A stretch of 64,000 nucleotides of DNA from the NCBI GenBank assembly GCA_036172665.1, contig CM069871.1, forward strand, positions 2,356,001 through 2,420,000, written 5' to 3'. Position 1 is the stretch's first letter; every line of letters starts with the position of its first letter. Shown piece by piece: positions 1-12,100 of this stretch. The position numbers were made by a program, and so were the translations under genes. Source of the DNA: Prosopocoilus inquinatus. Lineage: Eukaryota; Arthropoda; Insecta; Coleoptera; Lucanidae. The notes below the pieces were generated by a model. The model saw only the letters and a program-made list of their open reading frames with translations. It was not told where the DNA came from and searched no databases.

Positions 1-231
1 GCGGATTTTATTTTTATTAAAAAAAAAAAACAATTAACGCGCTCGCTGTGTAACTGTGTTTTCGCTAGACGCTGACGTTTTAATATTCGTCCGTTGGCCC
101 AAATTTGTAGAAAACGAACTTTGTGGTATCCGGCGAGGGTGGTATGGGGGGGGGCGAGAGAACTTTATAAATCAGGGGGAAGTTAGCGATTGGGATCATT
201 ATTATTATGATTATTGTTAATTTGTTACTTA

Positions 232-358
232 TGGCCGTTCTCATAATCAGATTTTAAGGAAGCTTTAATATAAAGTCACTTTAAGAATAGGGAAGTAAAT
301 GTTTTTTTTTTTAGGTTAAAGTAACTTTAAATTTAAAGTCTGATTATGAAAACGGCCC
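232..358. mobile_element. Short MITE with TTA target duplication
   Basis: The two ends are inverted repeats: the left end reads GGCCGTTCTCATAATCAGA and the right end is the reverse complement of GGCCGTTTTCATAATCAGA, and both continue into a TTTAA-type stretch. A TTA trinucleotide lies directly outside each end (229-231 and 359-361), as expected for a target-site duplication. The element is 127 bp with no coding capacity. Short elements with TWA duplications are typical of the PIF/Harbinger superfamily, so a non-autonomous relative is the best guess; the superfamily is inferred, while the inverted ends and flanking TTA are seen directly. Confidence 0.75.
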
Positions 359-414
359 TTAGTGGTAATTTTGATTAATAATTTTTTTTTAAATCATTTC
401 AAAGTTTTTTTTTT

Positions 415-714
415 GTGACTCCGAAGACGGTCCAAGGAAGCGGCGTTGGGTCGAGTGCAACGCAAGGTGGCGAGGTAGTGTGGACCTTAAAATCACTATT
501 ACTTTCGAGTTATGTTTGTGACTCCGGAGACGGTCCAAGGAAGCGGCGTTGGGTCGAGTGCAACGCAAGGTGGCGAGGTAGTGTGGACCTTAAAATCACC
601 ATTACTTTCGAGTTATGTTTGTGACTCCGGAGACGGTCCAAGGAAGCGGCGTTGGATCGAGTGCGATGCAAGGTCGCGAGGTAGTGTGGACCTTAAAAAC
701 CACTTTTACTTTCA
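415..714 (+). repeat. 103-bp minisatellite, about 2.9 copies
   Basis: Three units start with GTGACTCC at 415, 518 and 621, an exact 103-bp spacing. The first two units are almost identical and the third has diverged. Because 103 is not a multiple of three, the same peptide string appears in two different frames, which shows that the open frames here come from the repeat and are not coding. The unit is fairly GC-rich compared with its surroundings. Confidence 0.9.
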
Positions 715-1583
715 TTCGCCAATATCCTGCCCTATAAGCGAGAGGACTGTATAAGGGAAAACGTAACGTAATGGCGCTCCGCTTATAACTACGTTAACTA
801 TACCATTTCCCTTACCCGGGAACGTGATACCGGCGTGCCAAAACCTTATCAACAAAAAAAAAACAAAACTCGCCCGGTGGAAACGCCATCGTGACAATAC
901 GAATGACTTTCATTAGATTTTACTTGACGGGCGTAGGAAACATGATTTTTAAATTGTTATTTGGTACTCAACGAGTATCCTGATAGTTATCGGAGGTATA
1001 CCACCCGTATTGCTAATTTCTATTATTGATGTTGATATCACAGCTGATTGGGTCACCCTTTTCATTATGCTGTGTGTGGTAGTAGTAGTAGTAGTAGTTG
1101 TTTCCTCACAACTCGCCTATTTGTTTCGTGCCGGCGTGGCGTCTGCGAAAATTCGTTTCTTTTATACCCGTTAGCCCGAGAAGGTCGCGGAGATTACATA
1201 AAGAGTCGCGAGAGTTTTTGGCCTTGTGATGGTAGCTTAGTGATTTGTATTGTAGGTTCCGAATTATCTACACCCACGCATCGGATGACTTGTTTCACGT
1301 ACCACCTACATACGTAGCGGGATCAGTTGCCTTCGGTTTCCTCATACTCTTGTTTTTCTCCTCATTTCGCAAGCCATAACGGGCCCATTGCTCGCTGTTT
1401 AGGCGCTCTACGTAACGCACGGCTCGAACAGCCCGTCTAATTCTTGTACGCAACGTCGACGATGATCCGTTAGGGCCCACCGTTCACTAAAGACCGTTCT
1501 TTAAGACGCGATCACCTTGCCTCTTCACCTTGCGAGAAGCTTTGTCTGGAGTAAACAAGAGTAAGGCTCGTTTTCTCAATTCC
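715..1583. other. Single-copy stretch, no gene recognised
   Basis: Mixed-composition sequence with scattered stops in all frames. It contains a short (TAG)n microsatellite at 1079-1098. I see no recognisable protein, RNA gene or transposon end here. Confidence 0.6.
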
Positions 1584-1674
1584 AGTTTAATCTTAATCTC
1601 TTGTTTATTCCCATAGTAATATTACAAAAACAATTCTTCCTATGGGAATAAACTGATGATTAAAATTAAAAACT
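1584..1674. mobile_element. Small hairpin element
   Basis: Two arms of about 35 bp pair around a 23-bp loop. The inner part of each arm is GTTTATTCCCATAG and its exact reverse complement, and the pairing extends outward with a few mismatches to TTTAAT/ATTAAA. It is a short palindromic insertion or the remnant of a MITE. No target-site duplication could be identified. Confidence 0.55.
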
Positions 1675-1684
1675 ATAACGGAAA

Positions 1685-2600
1685 AACGACCCTTTTTTAT
1701 ATTTGCCCATTTCCAGAGAGAACCGTTGTGGAGTAAGTTTGGACGGGTGTTAAATAATCTGCCGCGTTTGAACTTACATAAGTATTTGGGGGTAAAAATT
1801 TGGGGGGGATTTTTTTTATCAGTCTATGTGTAAGCCAACGCGTGAGTACTCCCGCCGACGCCCTTTTTTTTTGGGACCCTGTAGTTAACCTCACTCATAG
1901 AAATCATTGTAGGCAAAGATATTTCCGGCTACATTCGATCTCCGAGTTATATAAAAACCTGACATATTTCCAATTATATTTCCAAATATAGCAAATCTGT
2001 TATTCTCAACTTATGAATGTAGAGGCCAACAAATTTATTTACAAATTGTTATTAACAAATTCAACATTTCTAACAGATATAGAACAGAACGACCCTAAGG
2101 GTTTACAACCCACTTTTTTATATTCGCCCGTTTCCAGAGAGAATCGTCCTTTGAGAACTGTTGTGGAGTGGGTTTGGACGCGTGTAGAATAATCTGTCGC
2201 ATTTGAACTTACGTGGATACTTGTTGGGGATAAAAATTTGGGGGGATTATATTTAAGATTTAGTTAACGTTTTGACGTTCGTTCTCTTAATTGTCTTATG
2301 TTTTTTTTTTGTTTGCTGTAACGCCAAGTTTTATTTATACGGTGTAACTGTTGGAGTTTCTCATTTATTTGCGTCCCGCGTTTTATTGCGAGCGGCTTGC
2401 GTTAATGCTCAATCATTATTTATTTATTGTACAGTCGGTGTGTAAGCCAACGCGCGAGTACTCTCGCCGAAGCCATTTTTTTTTGGGGGGGGACCTTGTA
2501 GTTAACCTATCTTAATCTACCGGAAATCATCCCGGTCATAGGACGTAACGATATTTTCGTCTCCATTTGGTGGTTGTTTTTTGACAATAATGTGATTGTT
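1685..2600 (+). repeat. Two direct copies of a dispersed repeat
   Basis: The sequence from about 1690 to 1920 recurs with substitutions and an insertion from about 2105 to 2590. Shared blocks include TTTCCAGAGAGAA, a run ending in AAAAATTTGGGGGG, and the module GTAAGCCAACGCG followed by GAGTACTC (1830 and 2442). The second copy carries about 170 extra bases before the GTAAGC module. No coding potential is seen. The copies look like diverged members of one unclassified transposable element. Confidence 0.7.
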
Positions 2601-3800
2601 GTCTTAGTCTAGCTTCTAGTCTATAATGTAATATGTACCTGACACACTCCATACATGTTCATTGTCTTTTGGAGGAATTAATAAACAAAATAAACTTGTT
2701 CCAGCGCTCGCCAAATAAACATACTTACATATCAGTAAGCAACGGAATTTCATTCAATACTCCCTTCCGCATTTTTTTAATTTTTTTTTTATATGAGGCC
2801 GTAATAAAATGAAACCCTTGTAATATTTTACAAAACCGCGATAATGCTCGTCAAAAAAAAAAAAAACGCCTTGCGCTAGACAGTCAAGGAATAAAGTTGT
2901 AAGTCTCGTTGCCTACATTCATAATTCTCAGGCTCTCCGATAAATGAAATAGTATTAAAAGCAACAAAATTATATTCCAAAAATGTATTAAGTTTCCCAA
3001 GCAGATTTTGATTTTCTTTTTAATTTTAACTAACTTCGCGAAACAAAGAAATAAGGCGTTTGCAAAACTATAAAAAGCCGCAGTATTGGTTGACTACAAA
3101 TAAAAAATAAACCTAAACCTTAATTTAAGAAACAAAACAAAAAACAGCGCCTCGGTATAGACGATCAAAGAAAAAACGCAGATGTAAGTTGATTTGCCTA
3201 CATGAATTATTTTCCACCATCGTTTTCATCGTTTTTTAAACACACGGGTTTTAATTAAGTAAAACGTTTGTAATATTTAAAAAAAAAAACACGGTGAAAG
3301 TTGCCGAATAAAGAGAGATTCGTATTTGAATTAATTTTGAAAAACGAAACGCCTTGCGTTAGACAGTCAAGGAATGAAAGAGTAAGTCGGGTTGCCTACA
3401 TTCATAATTCTGTAAGTAAGTACTGAAAAAATTGTAAGAATTATTAAACAGCTACTTTTTTTTAAACAATTGCAGTTTCTCTTTTTTTTTTTTTTTCTTT
3501 CAAGCGCCGCCCCGTGTTTTATTGCGAACGACTTGCGTCAATGTTTGATCATTATTCATTTATTGTGAAGTTTGTGTGTAAGCCCACGCGTGAGTACTCT
3601 CGCGGACGCCCTTTTCTGAGCACCTTACAATTAACCTCACTTATGGCAATCATTCCAGGACATTGGACGTAAAGATGTGTAGTTCCGTCTAGATTTCATT
3701 GTTTTTTTTTTGTTCCTGCCTCGCCAAATGTACATGCTTACTTGTCAGTAAGCAGCGTGGAATTTCATTCAATATTCCTTTCATTACATTCTCAAATTAA
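2360..3800 (+). repeat. Direct repeat pair of an unclassified element
   Basis: Sequence at about 2360-2780 is repeated at about 3510-3795. Matching blocks, in the same order, are GTTTTATTGCGA, the GTAAGCC/GAGTACTC module (2442 and 3578), CTCGCCAAAT, and GGAATTTCATTCAATA. The pair encloses the A-rich dispersed units at 2805-3420. No terminal inverted repeat or reading frame was found. Confidence 0.65.
2805..3420 (+). repeat. Dispersed A-rich repeat, first copy
   Basis: Alternating subunits each carry an 'aacGCCTTGCGYTAGAC' or 'agCGCCTCGGTATAGAC' block followed some 30 bases later by TTGCCTACAT. Subunit cores are at about 2866, 3148 and 3347. The same order recurs at 7970-8710. Long A runs precede several cores. 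The unit has no coding capacity, and I do not recognise the family. Confidence 0.65.
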
Positions 3801-6004
3801 ATCGGTGCAGATCAACGGACGAAGGTGACCTTAATACCTTAATCTCGATGTTGGATAAGAAGAGTTTCGGGAGAAGGATTTAATGGTTGTGTCGCTAAAC
3901 ATCGATGAAGATGTCACGGCAAACTTTTTCACTAGGAACTTATTGTGCTGAAACCTGCGGCGCCCGTCTGTAAATACTTTGACGCGAAGGAAGGTCTCAT
4001 CTGGGATCGCACGGATCCACGTTAATAATCCGGATCCCGGGGAAATTTCCCTCCCCATCACGTAGCAAAGAATTTCTATGATTACATGGCGGAAACTTTT
4101 CCGGAAAAGTTATATTAATACAAAAGGAGGCGACGCGGCGCGACGCGCGGACGAATCGGTCGTTCGTCGAACTTTTTTCTTCGATTTCCAAGAATTTCCG
4201 AGTTTAGCTCTCGCGTTTTACATATTAACGGCATGGTAGATGCTCGTTATAATTATTTTCTCTCTCTCTCTCTCTCTCTCTTAAAAATCGACCACGTGCC
4301 TTTACTTACTGGAACGAGGAACGAACGGAAAAGAATAAATGCAAAAGACTGAAAGAATGTTTTCCTGACATGAGAGTATGAGAAAATTCCTGGGATTCTA
4401 TTGGAGGGGTGGGAAAGAATTTCCGTGTAAAAGATTTCATGCTAATCTTAGGTACCTATGTACGTGCCGACCTGATTCGTTTATGTTAATAAATAATTCA
4501 TGAAGGCGAAGACGTAAATTAGAAATTAATTCTGATGATGCACGAATTTTGATTTTGCCCTAAAAATAAACATACGTGCATTTAAATCTGTGAGTCATCA
4601 AAAGAAGAAAATTGATTTTTGATTTTCCCCTCACGTGGAGCGTCGCGCCGCCCGCGCCCCCCTCGGATCCTCATCGGTTTCCGTGCTTGCGGTATCCGGT
4701 GTTCGACTATTTATTGCTCTCGTTCGAATGGGGGAAAAAGTTGGGTAATTGCAAAAAGCCCCGCAATACGCTCTTTTATTTGCTGGCAACAGGCATTAAG
4801 TGCCCTCTACATCAAATGACCGCCGCTCCCGAACAGTTTCCACCTCAACGTGCGCGTTCCTCTTGTCTTGCACTGTTTTTCTTTCTTTTTCTTTTACTCT
4901 AGTAAACTCACACGTCCATTGCGCTACTTTTATCTCCCCCTCTCTCTCTTTCTCCGCATTTTTTTTAGTTTCAATGAAACAATCAGCATGCATCTTCTTC
5001 TGTTTAATGGAGATTGCTTTGATGTAGTACAGGCTGTTCTTTTACTGTGTGCAAATATTTAAACCTGCAATGTATCACCATGAATGGCAACGATTGAACT
5101 CGTACGTTCTTAACATAAATGTAATAGTTTTCGAGAAAAATGCAGTGGCAGATTTTTACTAAACCGTTTGAGAACTGCTGGCATAGCTAAAAGTGGAACG
5201 CGGACGCCTCTTCAATTACGACCCGCAGCCGAAGTAGGCCAGGGACAGTGCCTTGCTGGATCTTGAGCAGGAACGACGTAAATCAGCGCCGCTCCGATCA
5301 GCTGGTCCGTCAAAACGTTTACAATTTAAATTAACTTCACTGCAAGTAATTACAAGTTTAAGTATTTTAAATTGAAATCTAGTGCAATTCAAGAAGCTGC
5401 GGTTCGTAATTGCCGAACAAATTAAAAGCGAGGCACAAACAAATTGCAGTTTCTCATTCCATATTATTTTTAAAAGACTTATAAAAATTTTACATTTACT
5501 TTCTTAGGACCATAAGTAGTAATCCTTTCATTGCTAGCAGCGAGATTGCAGCAAAAGTTGATTTACGTAAAAGGGTGAAGGAAGCACATTTTTAAGACGC
5601 TTGCCCAATTGGTGCACAAATTTTCGGATTTATTCGTCGATAGTTGATATCGTAAAACATATTACTTCGCTCAGTGAATTAAAATTTTAAATAAAATAAT
5701 TAATAAACGATATCAGTGATTGAGAGAAAATGCAAGTTGGCAGCACAGATCGTGCTTTATCTTATCGTGCCGCGTAATTTAAGTTTTCACCGTCGCGTCG
5801 CGCGTCGGCGTTGTAATCAAAATTAGGAACTTCCAAATTTATTCTCTCAGTGTATAGCATTACAAGGAACCAAAATAAATACGTGAGATTTATCGTTCAA
5901 CAACATTTAAAAGAGGGGGGAGGGGGGAGCGATGGCATTTAAAATTAAAATTAAATTAAAGATGGGCGAAATGGTGTAAACTTTCCCTAGGAGTCGATTT
6001 TTTT
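3801..6004. other. Single-copy region with CpG-rich islands
   Basis: Mostly single-copy sequence. It contains a (CT)n microsatellite at 4259-4281, a CpG-rich patch at about 4010-4200, another at about 4625-4860, and a GC-rich 94-bp block at 5217-5310 that stands out from AT-rich flanks. No protein family could be recognised. The open frames between 4612 and 5062 overlap each other on both strands and look like chance frames in C/T-rich sequence. Confidence 0.6.
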
Positions 6005-7440
6005 TTTGTTTCTAATTTGCAAAGGGTTCAAAATTAGCCGATTTGAGAAAATTGAAATCTGGAAGAGGGCGCGGAACTTCAAAAATCAAAATAAAACAAA
6101 AGACAGTCGTAGCGGTGAAGACTTTATACTTTAGAAGACGTCGTCGTGGAAAAAAAAGAGGGTCGATTTTATTTTTTTTTCTGAGCCGAGAAAAAAGAGC
6201 TGAGAAATCCTTCGCGGTTAAAATTAAAAACGTGTAGTGGGCGGGACTTTTAAAATCAAAATAAAACAAAAGACAGTCGAGACGTTGGACATTTATCATG
6301 AATATCACGAAAAACGGTCACTTTTTTTCTTTTTTTTTTTTCTTGTTTCAAAATTGACCGAACTGAGAAATCCTTCGCATACAAAATTGAAAAAGATGAA
6401 ACTCTTAAAATGAAAATAAAACAAAAAACAGTCGAAACGTTGGAAATTTAACCTGTATATCACGAAAAGAATGTCGATTTTTTTTATTGATTTGTGACTG
6501 CTTCAAAATTCGTCAAATTGAAAAATTCTTTCGCAGTCAAAATTGAAAACTTGAGGAGGGCGGGATTTTTAAAACGAAAATAAAACAAAAGACGGTCGAA
6601 ACGTTGGAAATTTAACCTGTATATCACGAAAAGACTGTCGATGTTCTTATTTTAATTTTTGAACTACTTCAATATTCGTCAAATTGAGAAATCCTTCGCA
6701 GTCAAAATGGAAAACTTGAAGAGGGCGGGATTCTTAAAATGAAAATGAAACGAAAGACGGTCGAAACGTTGGATATTTAACCTGTATATCGCGAAAAGAC
6801 TGTCGATTCTTTTTTTCTTATTTATTTCTAACTGCTTCAAAATTCGTCAAATTGAGAAATCCTTCGCAGTCAAAATTGAAAACTTGAAGAGGGCGGGATT
6901 TTTAAAACGAAAATAAAACAAAAGACGGTAGAAACGTTGGAAATTTAACCTGCATATCACGAAAAGACAGTCGATTTCTTTTTCTTATTTAATTCTAACT
7001 GCTTCAAAATTCGTCAAATTGAGAAATCCTTCGCAGTCAAAATGGAAAACTTGAAGAGGGCGGGATTCTTAAAGTGAAAATAAAACAAAAGACGGTCGAA
7101 ACGTTGGAAATTTAACCTGTATATCACGAAGAGACTGTCGATTTCTTTTTCTTATTTATTTCTAACCGCTTCAAAATTCGTCAAATTGAGAAATACTTCG
7201 CAGTCAAAATTGAAAACTTGAAGAGGGCGGGATTTTTAAAATCGATATAAAACAAAAGACGGTCGTCGGAAATTCATGTCAGAATGAAACAAACGACGGT
7301 CGAAACGGTTAAAAATAACCGAAAAGATATTGGATTTTTTTTCTTCTTCAAATTTATAACTGCTTCAAAATTGAGAGCATTTGAGATAGAGGGGACAAGA
7401 CTTTTAAAATCGAAATAAAACAAAAGATAATCGATTCTGT
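6005..7440 (+). repeat. 167-bp tandem array I, about 8-9 copies
   Basis: The block CTTCAAAATTCGTCAAATTG recurs at about 6501, 6667, 6835, 7002 and 7169, spacings of 166-168 bp. More diverged copies lie upstream from about 6027 and downstream to about 7430. Each unit also carries a GGGCGGGAnTT box, an AAAACAAAAGACGGTCG box and a T-rich tail. Outer units are more diverged than central ones, as is usual in satellites. The sequence is unrelated to the 167-bp array at 9.1-12.6 kb. Confidence 0.9.
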
Positions 7441-7969
7441 TTTTGTAAATATAGAATTGCGTACACGTAAAATACTTTTAAAATGTTTTTTTTTTTGTAA
7501 ATTGCTTTCAGCACCACCTCTGCGCAATATGTATTATCGAACCTAAATTCCTGTACCATTTAATGAATGACCTTGGCTAATTTGCTCTAATAACGGTCAG
7601 CTACGGTCAGCTAAACCTAACAAATCCGAAAATTCCAAATCGTCGCGCAAACTATTGCGTATTTATGAAATCCAATTCCGTGTTCGATTAAAAATGTTTT
7701 GTGTTTATTTTGTGATACATTTGTAATCTGTGAGGTCTTCTCTAAGGTCTTCTCTAAATATTTTATCTCATGTATGAATTGCTCGAAGACAACAACGCCG
7801 AAGATTGAGGAGGACAAGCTTACAAGCTTATGTATTTTTAAAAAAAAAAATCACGAAAGAGACTATATCACGCGAAGAAACCAACGAAATAATAAATAAA
7901 TATAAAACAAACAAAAAATACAGGGCCTCTCAAACTGTTCTGCTTGGCGACCCCTTAACAAAAATATAC
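7441..7969. other. AT-rich single-copy spacer
   Basis: AT-rich sequence between the 167-bp array and the next dispersed repeat. It contains a small tandem duplication of GGTCTTCTCTAA near 7733-7756 and of GGTCAGCTA near 7596-7612. No gene or RNA was recognised. Confidence 0.5.
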
Positions 7970-8710
7970 TCCAAAAGAAATAATTAAAGTTCACAGGCCG
8001 ATTAAACTTCATTTGCAAAATGAAGAAATAAAGCATTTGTACTACAAACCAATTACTTGTTCGTAAAAAAAAAACAGTGTCACGGCATAGATGATCAAAA
8101 ATTAAAGGTGCAAGTTGGGTTGCCTACATGAAATATTTTCCAACACCATTTTCACCTTTTTTACGCACGGGTGTGATAAAATAAAACGTTTGTAACACGA
8201 TAATCGATTGATTAATTTGAAAAAATTAATCAGTAATCAAATTATATTCCAAAAAATTATTAAAGTTGCTAAGCCGATATGCATTTTTTTTTCTTTTAAT
8301 TTTTAACTTCCTTTGCAAAGTGAAAGCGTTTGTGAAACTTTACAAACCACAGTAACGGTCGACTAAATAAAAAAATTAACCTAAAACTTAATGTAAAAAA
8401 AAAGAAAAGAAAAAAACAGCGCCTCACGATAGACGATAAAAAAAAACGTGTAGATGTAAGTTGGGTTGCCTACGTGAATTATTTCCTGGCATCATTTTCA
8501 TTTTTTATTTTATTTTTTAAAACAAGGTCGTAATGAATTAAAGATTTATAATATTTTATAAAACCACGATAAGGTTGTTAAGAAAGAGAGGAATTCGTAA
8601 CAGAATTATTAAAAAAAAAAAAAAGAAATTAACGGAACGCCTTGCGCTAGACGCTGGACAATCAAGGAACAAAGAGTAAGTCGGATTGCCTACATTCATA
8701 AATCCCAGTC
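7970..8710 (+). repeat. Dispersed A-rich repeat, second copy
   Basis: This is a second, longer copy of the unit at 2805-3420 in the same orientation. Cores at about 8078, 8418 and 8638 carry the CGCCTnnCGnTAGAC-like block followed by GTTGCCTAC. The order of subunit types matches the first copy, so the two regions are direct repeats about 5.2 kb apart that flank the 167-bp array I. No open frame is shared between them. Confidence 0.65.
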
Positions 8711-9144
8711 GCTTTGACGAACCATTAAGTATTAAAACTGACACAAAAAAAAAACAAAAAATTAATAAAATTGCAGAAATTTTAACTTCGGATTTCAATA
8801 ATATTATTTTTTTTACAGTTTTTTGCGTTTTATTTGAGTGTAAAAAAATCTATCTGTTATTGAAATCGAATTGCGCCTACACCGCGCCGTCTACGTATAG
8901 TTTGTCGAATTACGATCAGTCGGCGCGAAATTTGAAATACATTTTTACTTCAATCATTCTCTTACAGTTAACGAGGTGGCGCAGAGCGGAAAATCGCCGT
9001 CACCCCTTCAAGTATCTTAAACCCACATTCGACTTTCTATAAATAAATCTTCCAATACTCTAATAACGACAAGTTATAAATAAACTAGGCATTTAAAATT
9101 GAATAAAAATCCCCGCATGACATCAAGAAATCCCTGAGAAAGAG
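8711..9144. other. Spacer, nothing recognised
   Basis: AT-rich sequence with a modest GC-rich patch near 8870-9000. No recognisable gene, RNA or transposon end is seen. It leads directly into the 167-bp satellite. Confidence 0.5.
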
Positions 9145-12100
9145 GAATTTGTGCTCAGAGTTGGCAACATTGGCCAATATACACCGTGCGTGATCAACAA
9201 GGTTTGCAAGTGCATTATTTCCGAAATAATATCAATGTTATATTCCCCCCAACAGCAATTTAATTAATATCTGTAATAAGTGGGTGTATCAAAAATGTTT
9301 TCTACAGGAATTTCCCCGCAGTTGGCAACAATGGCCAATATACACCGTGATCAACAATGGCAGTGAAGGTTTGCAAGTGGATTATTTCCGAAATAATATC
9401 AATATTTTATTCCCCCCAAGAGCAATTTAATTAATATCTGTAATAAGTGGGTGTATCAAAAATGTTTTCTACAGGAATTTCCCCGCAGTTGGCAACAATG
9501 GCCAATATACACCGTGATCAACAATGGAAGTGAAGGTTTGCAAGTGGATTATTTCCGAAATAATATCAATATTTTATTCCCCCTAACAGCAATTTACTTA
9601 ATATCTGTAATAAGTGGATGTATCAAAAGTGTTTTCTACAGGAATTTCCTCGGAGTTGGCAACAATGGCCAATATACACCGTGATCAACATTGGCAGTGA
9701 AGGTTTGCAAGTGGATTATTTCCGAAATAATATCAATATTTTATTCCCACCAACAGCAATTTACTTAATAACTGTAATAAGTGGATGTATCAAAAATGTT
9801 TTCTACAGGAATTTCCTCAGAGTTGGCAACATTGTATAATATACACCGTGATCAACAATAGCAGTGAAGGTTTGCAAGTGGATTATTTCCAAAATAATAT
9901 CAATATTTTATTCCCCTCAACAGCAATTTACTTAATACCTATAATAAGTGGGTGTATCAAAAGTGTTTTCTACAGGAATTTCCTCTGAGTTGGCAATATT
10001 GGCCAATATACACCGTGATCAACAATGGCGGTGAAGGTTTGCAAGTGGATTATTTCCGAAATAATATCAATGTTTTATTCCCCCCAACAGCAATTTACTT
10101 AATACCTGTAATAAGTGGGTGTATCAAAAATGTTTTCTACAGGAATTTCCTCGGAGTTGGCAACATTGGCTAATGTACACCGTGATCAACAATGGCAGTG
10201 AAGGTTTGCAAATGAATTATTTCCGAAATAATATCAATATTTTATTCCCCCCAAGAGCAATTTACTTAATGTCTGTAATAAGTGGGTGTATGAAAAATGT
10301 TTTCTACAGAAATTTCCTCAGAGTTGGCAACATTGGCTAATGTACACCGTGATCAACAATGACAGTGAAGGTTTGCAAGTGGATTATTTCCGAAATAATA
10401 TCAATGTTTTATTCCCCCCAACAGCAATTTACTTAATACCTGTAATAAGCGGGTGTATCAAAAATGTTTTCTACAGGAATTTCCTCGGAGTTGGCAACAT
10501 TGGCCAATATACACCGTGATCAACAATGGCAGTGAAGGTTTGCAAGTGGATTATTTCCAAAATAATATCAATATTTTATTCCCCTCAACAGCAATTTACT
10601 TAATACCTATAATAAGTGGGTGTATCAAAAGTGTTTTCTACAGGAATTTCCTCTGAGTTGGCAATATTGGCCAATATACACCGTGATCAACAATGGCGGT
10701 GAAGGTTTGCAAGTGGATTATTTCCGAAATAATATCAATGTTTTATTCCCCCCAACAGCAATTTACTTAATACCTGTAATAAGTGGGTGTATCAAAAATG
10801 TTTTCTACAGGAATTTCCTCGGAGTTGGCAACATTGGCTAATGTACACCGTGATCAACAATGGCAGTGAAGGTTTGCAAATGAATTATTTCCGAAATAAT
10901 ATCAATATTTTATTCCCCCCAAGAGCAATTTACTTAATGTCTGTAATAAGTGGGTGTATGAAAAATGTTTTCTACAGAAATTTCCTCAGAGTTGGCAACA
11001 TTGGCTAATGTACACCGTGATCAACAATGACAGTGAAGGTTTGCAAGTGGATTATTTCCGAAATAATATCAATGTTTTATTCCCCCCAACAGCAATTTAC
11101 TTAATACCTGTAATAAGCGGGTGTATCAAAAATGTTTTCTACAGGAATTTCCTCGGAGTTGGCAACATTGGCCAATATACACCGTGATCAACAATGGCAG
11201 TGAAGGTTTGCAAGTGGATTATTTCCAAAATAATATCAATATTTTATTCCCCTCAACAGCAATTTACTTAATACCTATAATAAGTGGGTGTATCAAAAGT
11301 GTTTTCTACAGGAATTTCCTCTGAGTTGGCAATATTGGCCAATATACACCGTGATCAACAATGGCGGTGAAGGTTTGCAAGTGGATTATTTCCGAAATAA
11401 TATCAATGTTTTATTCCCCCCAACAGCAATTTACTTAATACCTGTAATAAGTGGGTGTATCAAAAATGTTTTCTACAGGAATTTCCTCGGAGTTGGCAAC
11501 ATTGGCTAATGTACACCGTGATCAACAATGGCAGTGAAGGTTTGCAAATGAATTATTTCCGAAATAATATCAATATTTTATTCCCCCCAAGAGCAATTTA
11601 CTTAATGTCTGTAATAAGTGGGTGTATGAAAAATGTTTTCTACAGAAATTTCCTCAGAGTTGGCAACATTGGCTAATGTACACCGTGATCAACAATGACA
11701 GTGAAGGTTTGCAAGTGGATTATTTCCGAAATAATATCAATGTTTTATTCCCCCCAACAGCAATTTACTTAATACCTGTAATAAGCGGGTGTATCAAAAA
11801 TGTTTTCTACAGGAATTTCCTCGGAGTTGGCAACATTGGCCAATATACACCGTGATCAACAATGGCAGTGAAGGTTTGCAAGTGGATTATTTCCGAAATA
11901 ATATCAATATTTTATTCCCCCCAACAGCAATTTAATTAATATCTGTAATAAGTGGGTGTATCAAAAGTGTTTTCTACAGGAATTTCCTCTGAGTTGGCAA
12001 CATTGGCGAATATACACCGTGATCAACAATGGCAGTGAAGGTTTGCAAGTGAATTATTTCCGAAATAATATCAATATTTTATTCCCCCCAACAGCAATTT

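Noticed and set aside
2805..8710. Direct repeats about 5.2 kb apart read as LTRs of a retrotransposon.
   Set aside because: There are no TG/CA ends, primer-binding site, polypurine tract or gag-pol frames between them, and the repeats are themselves made of subrepeats.
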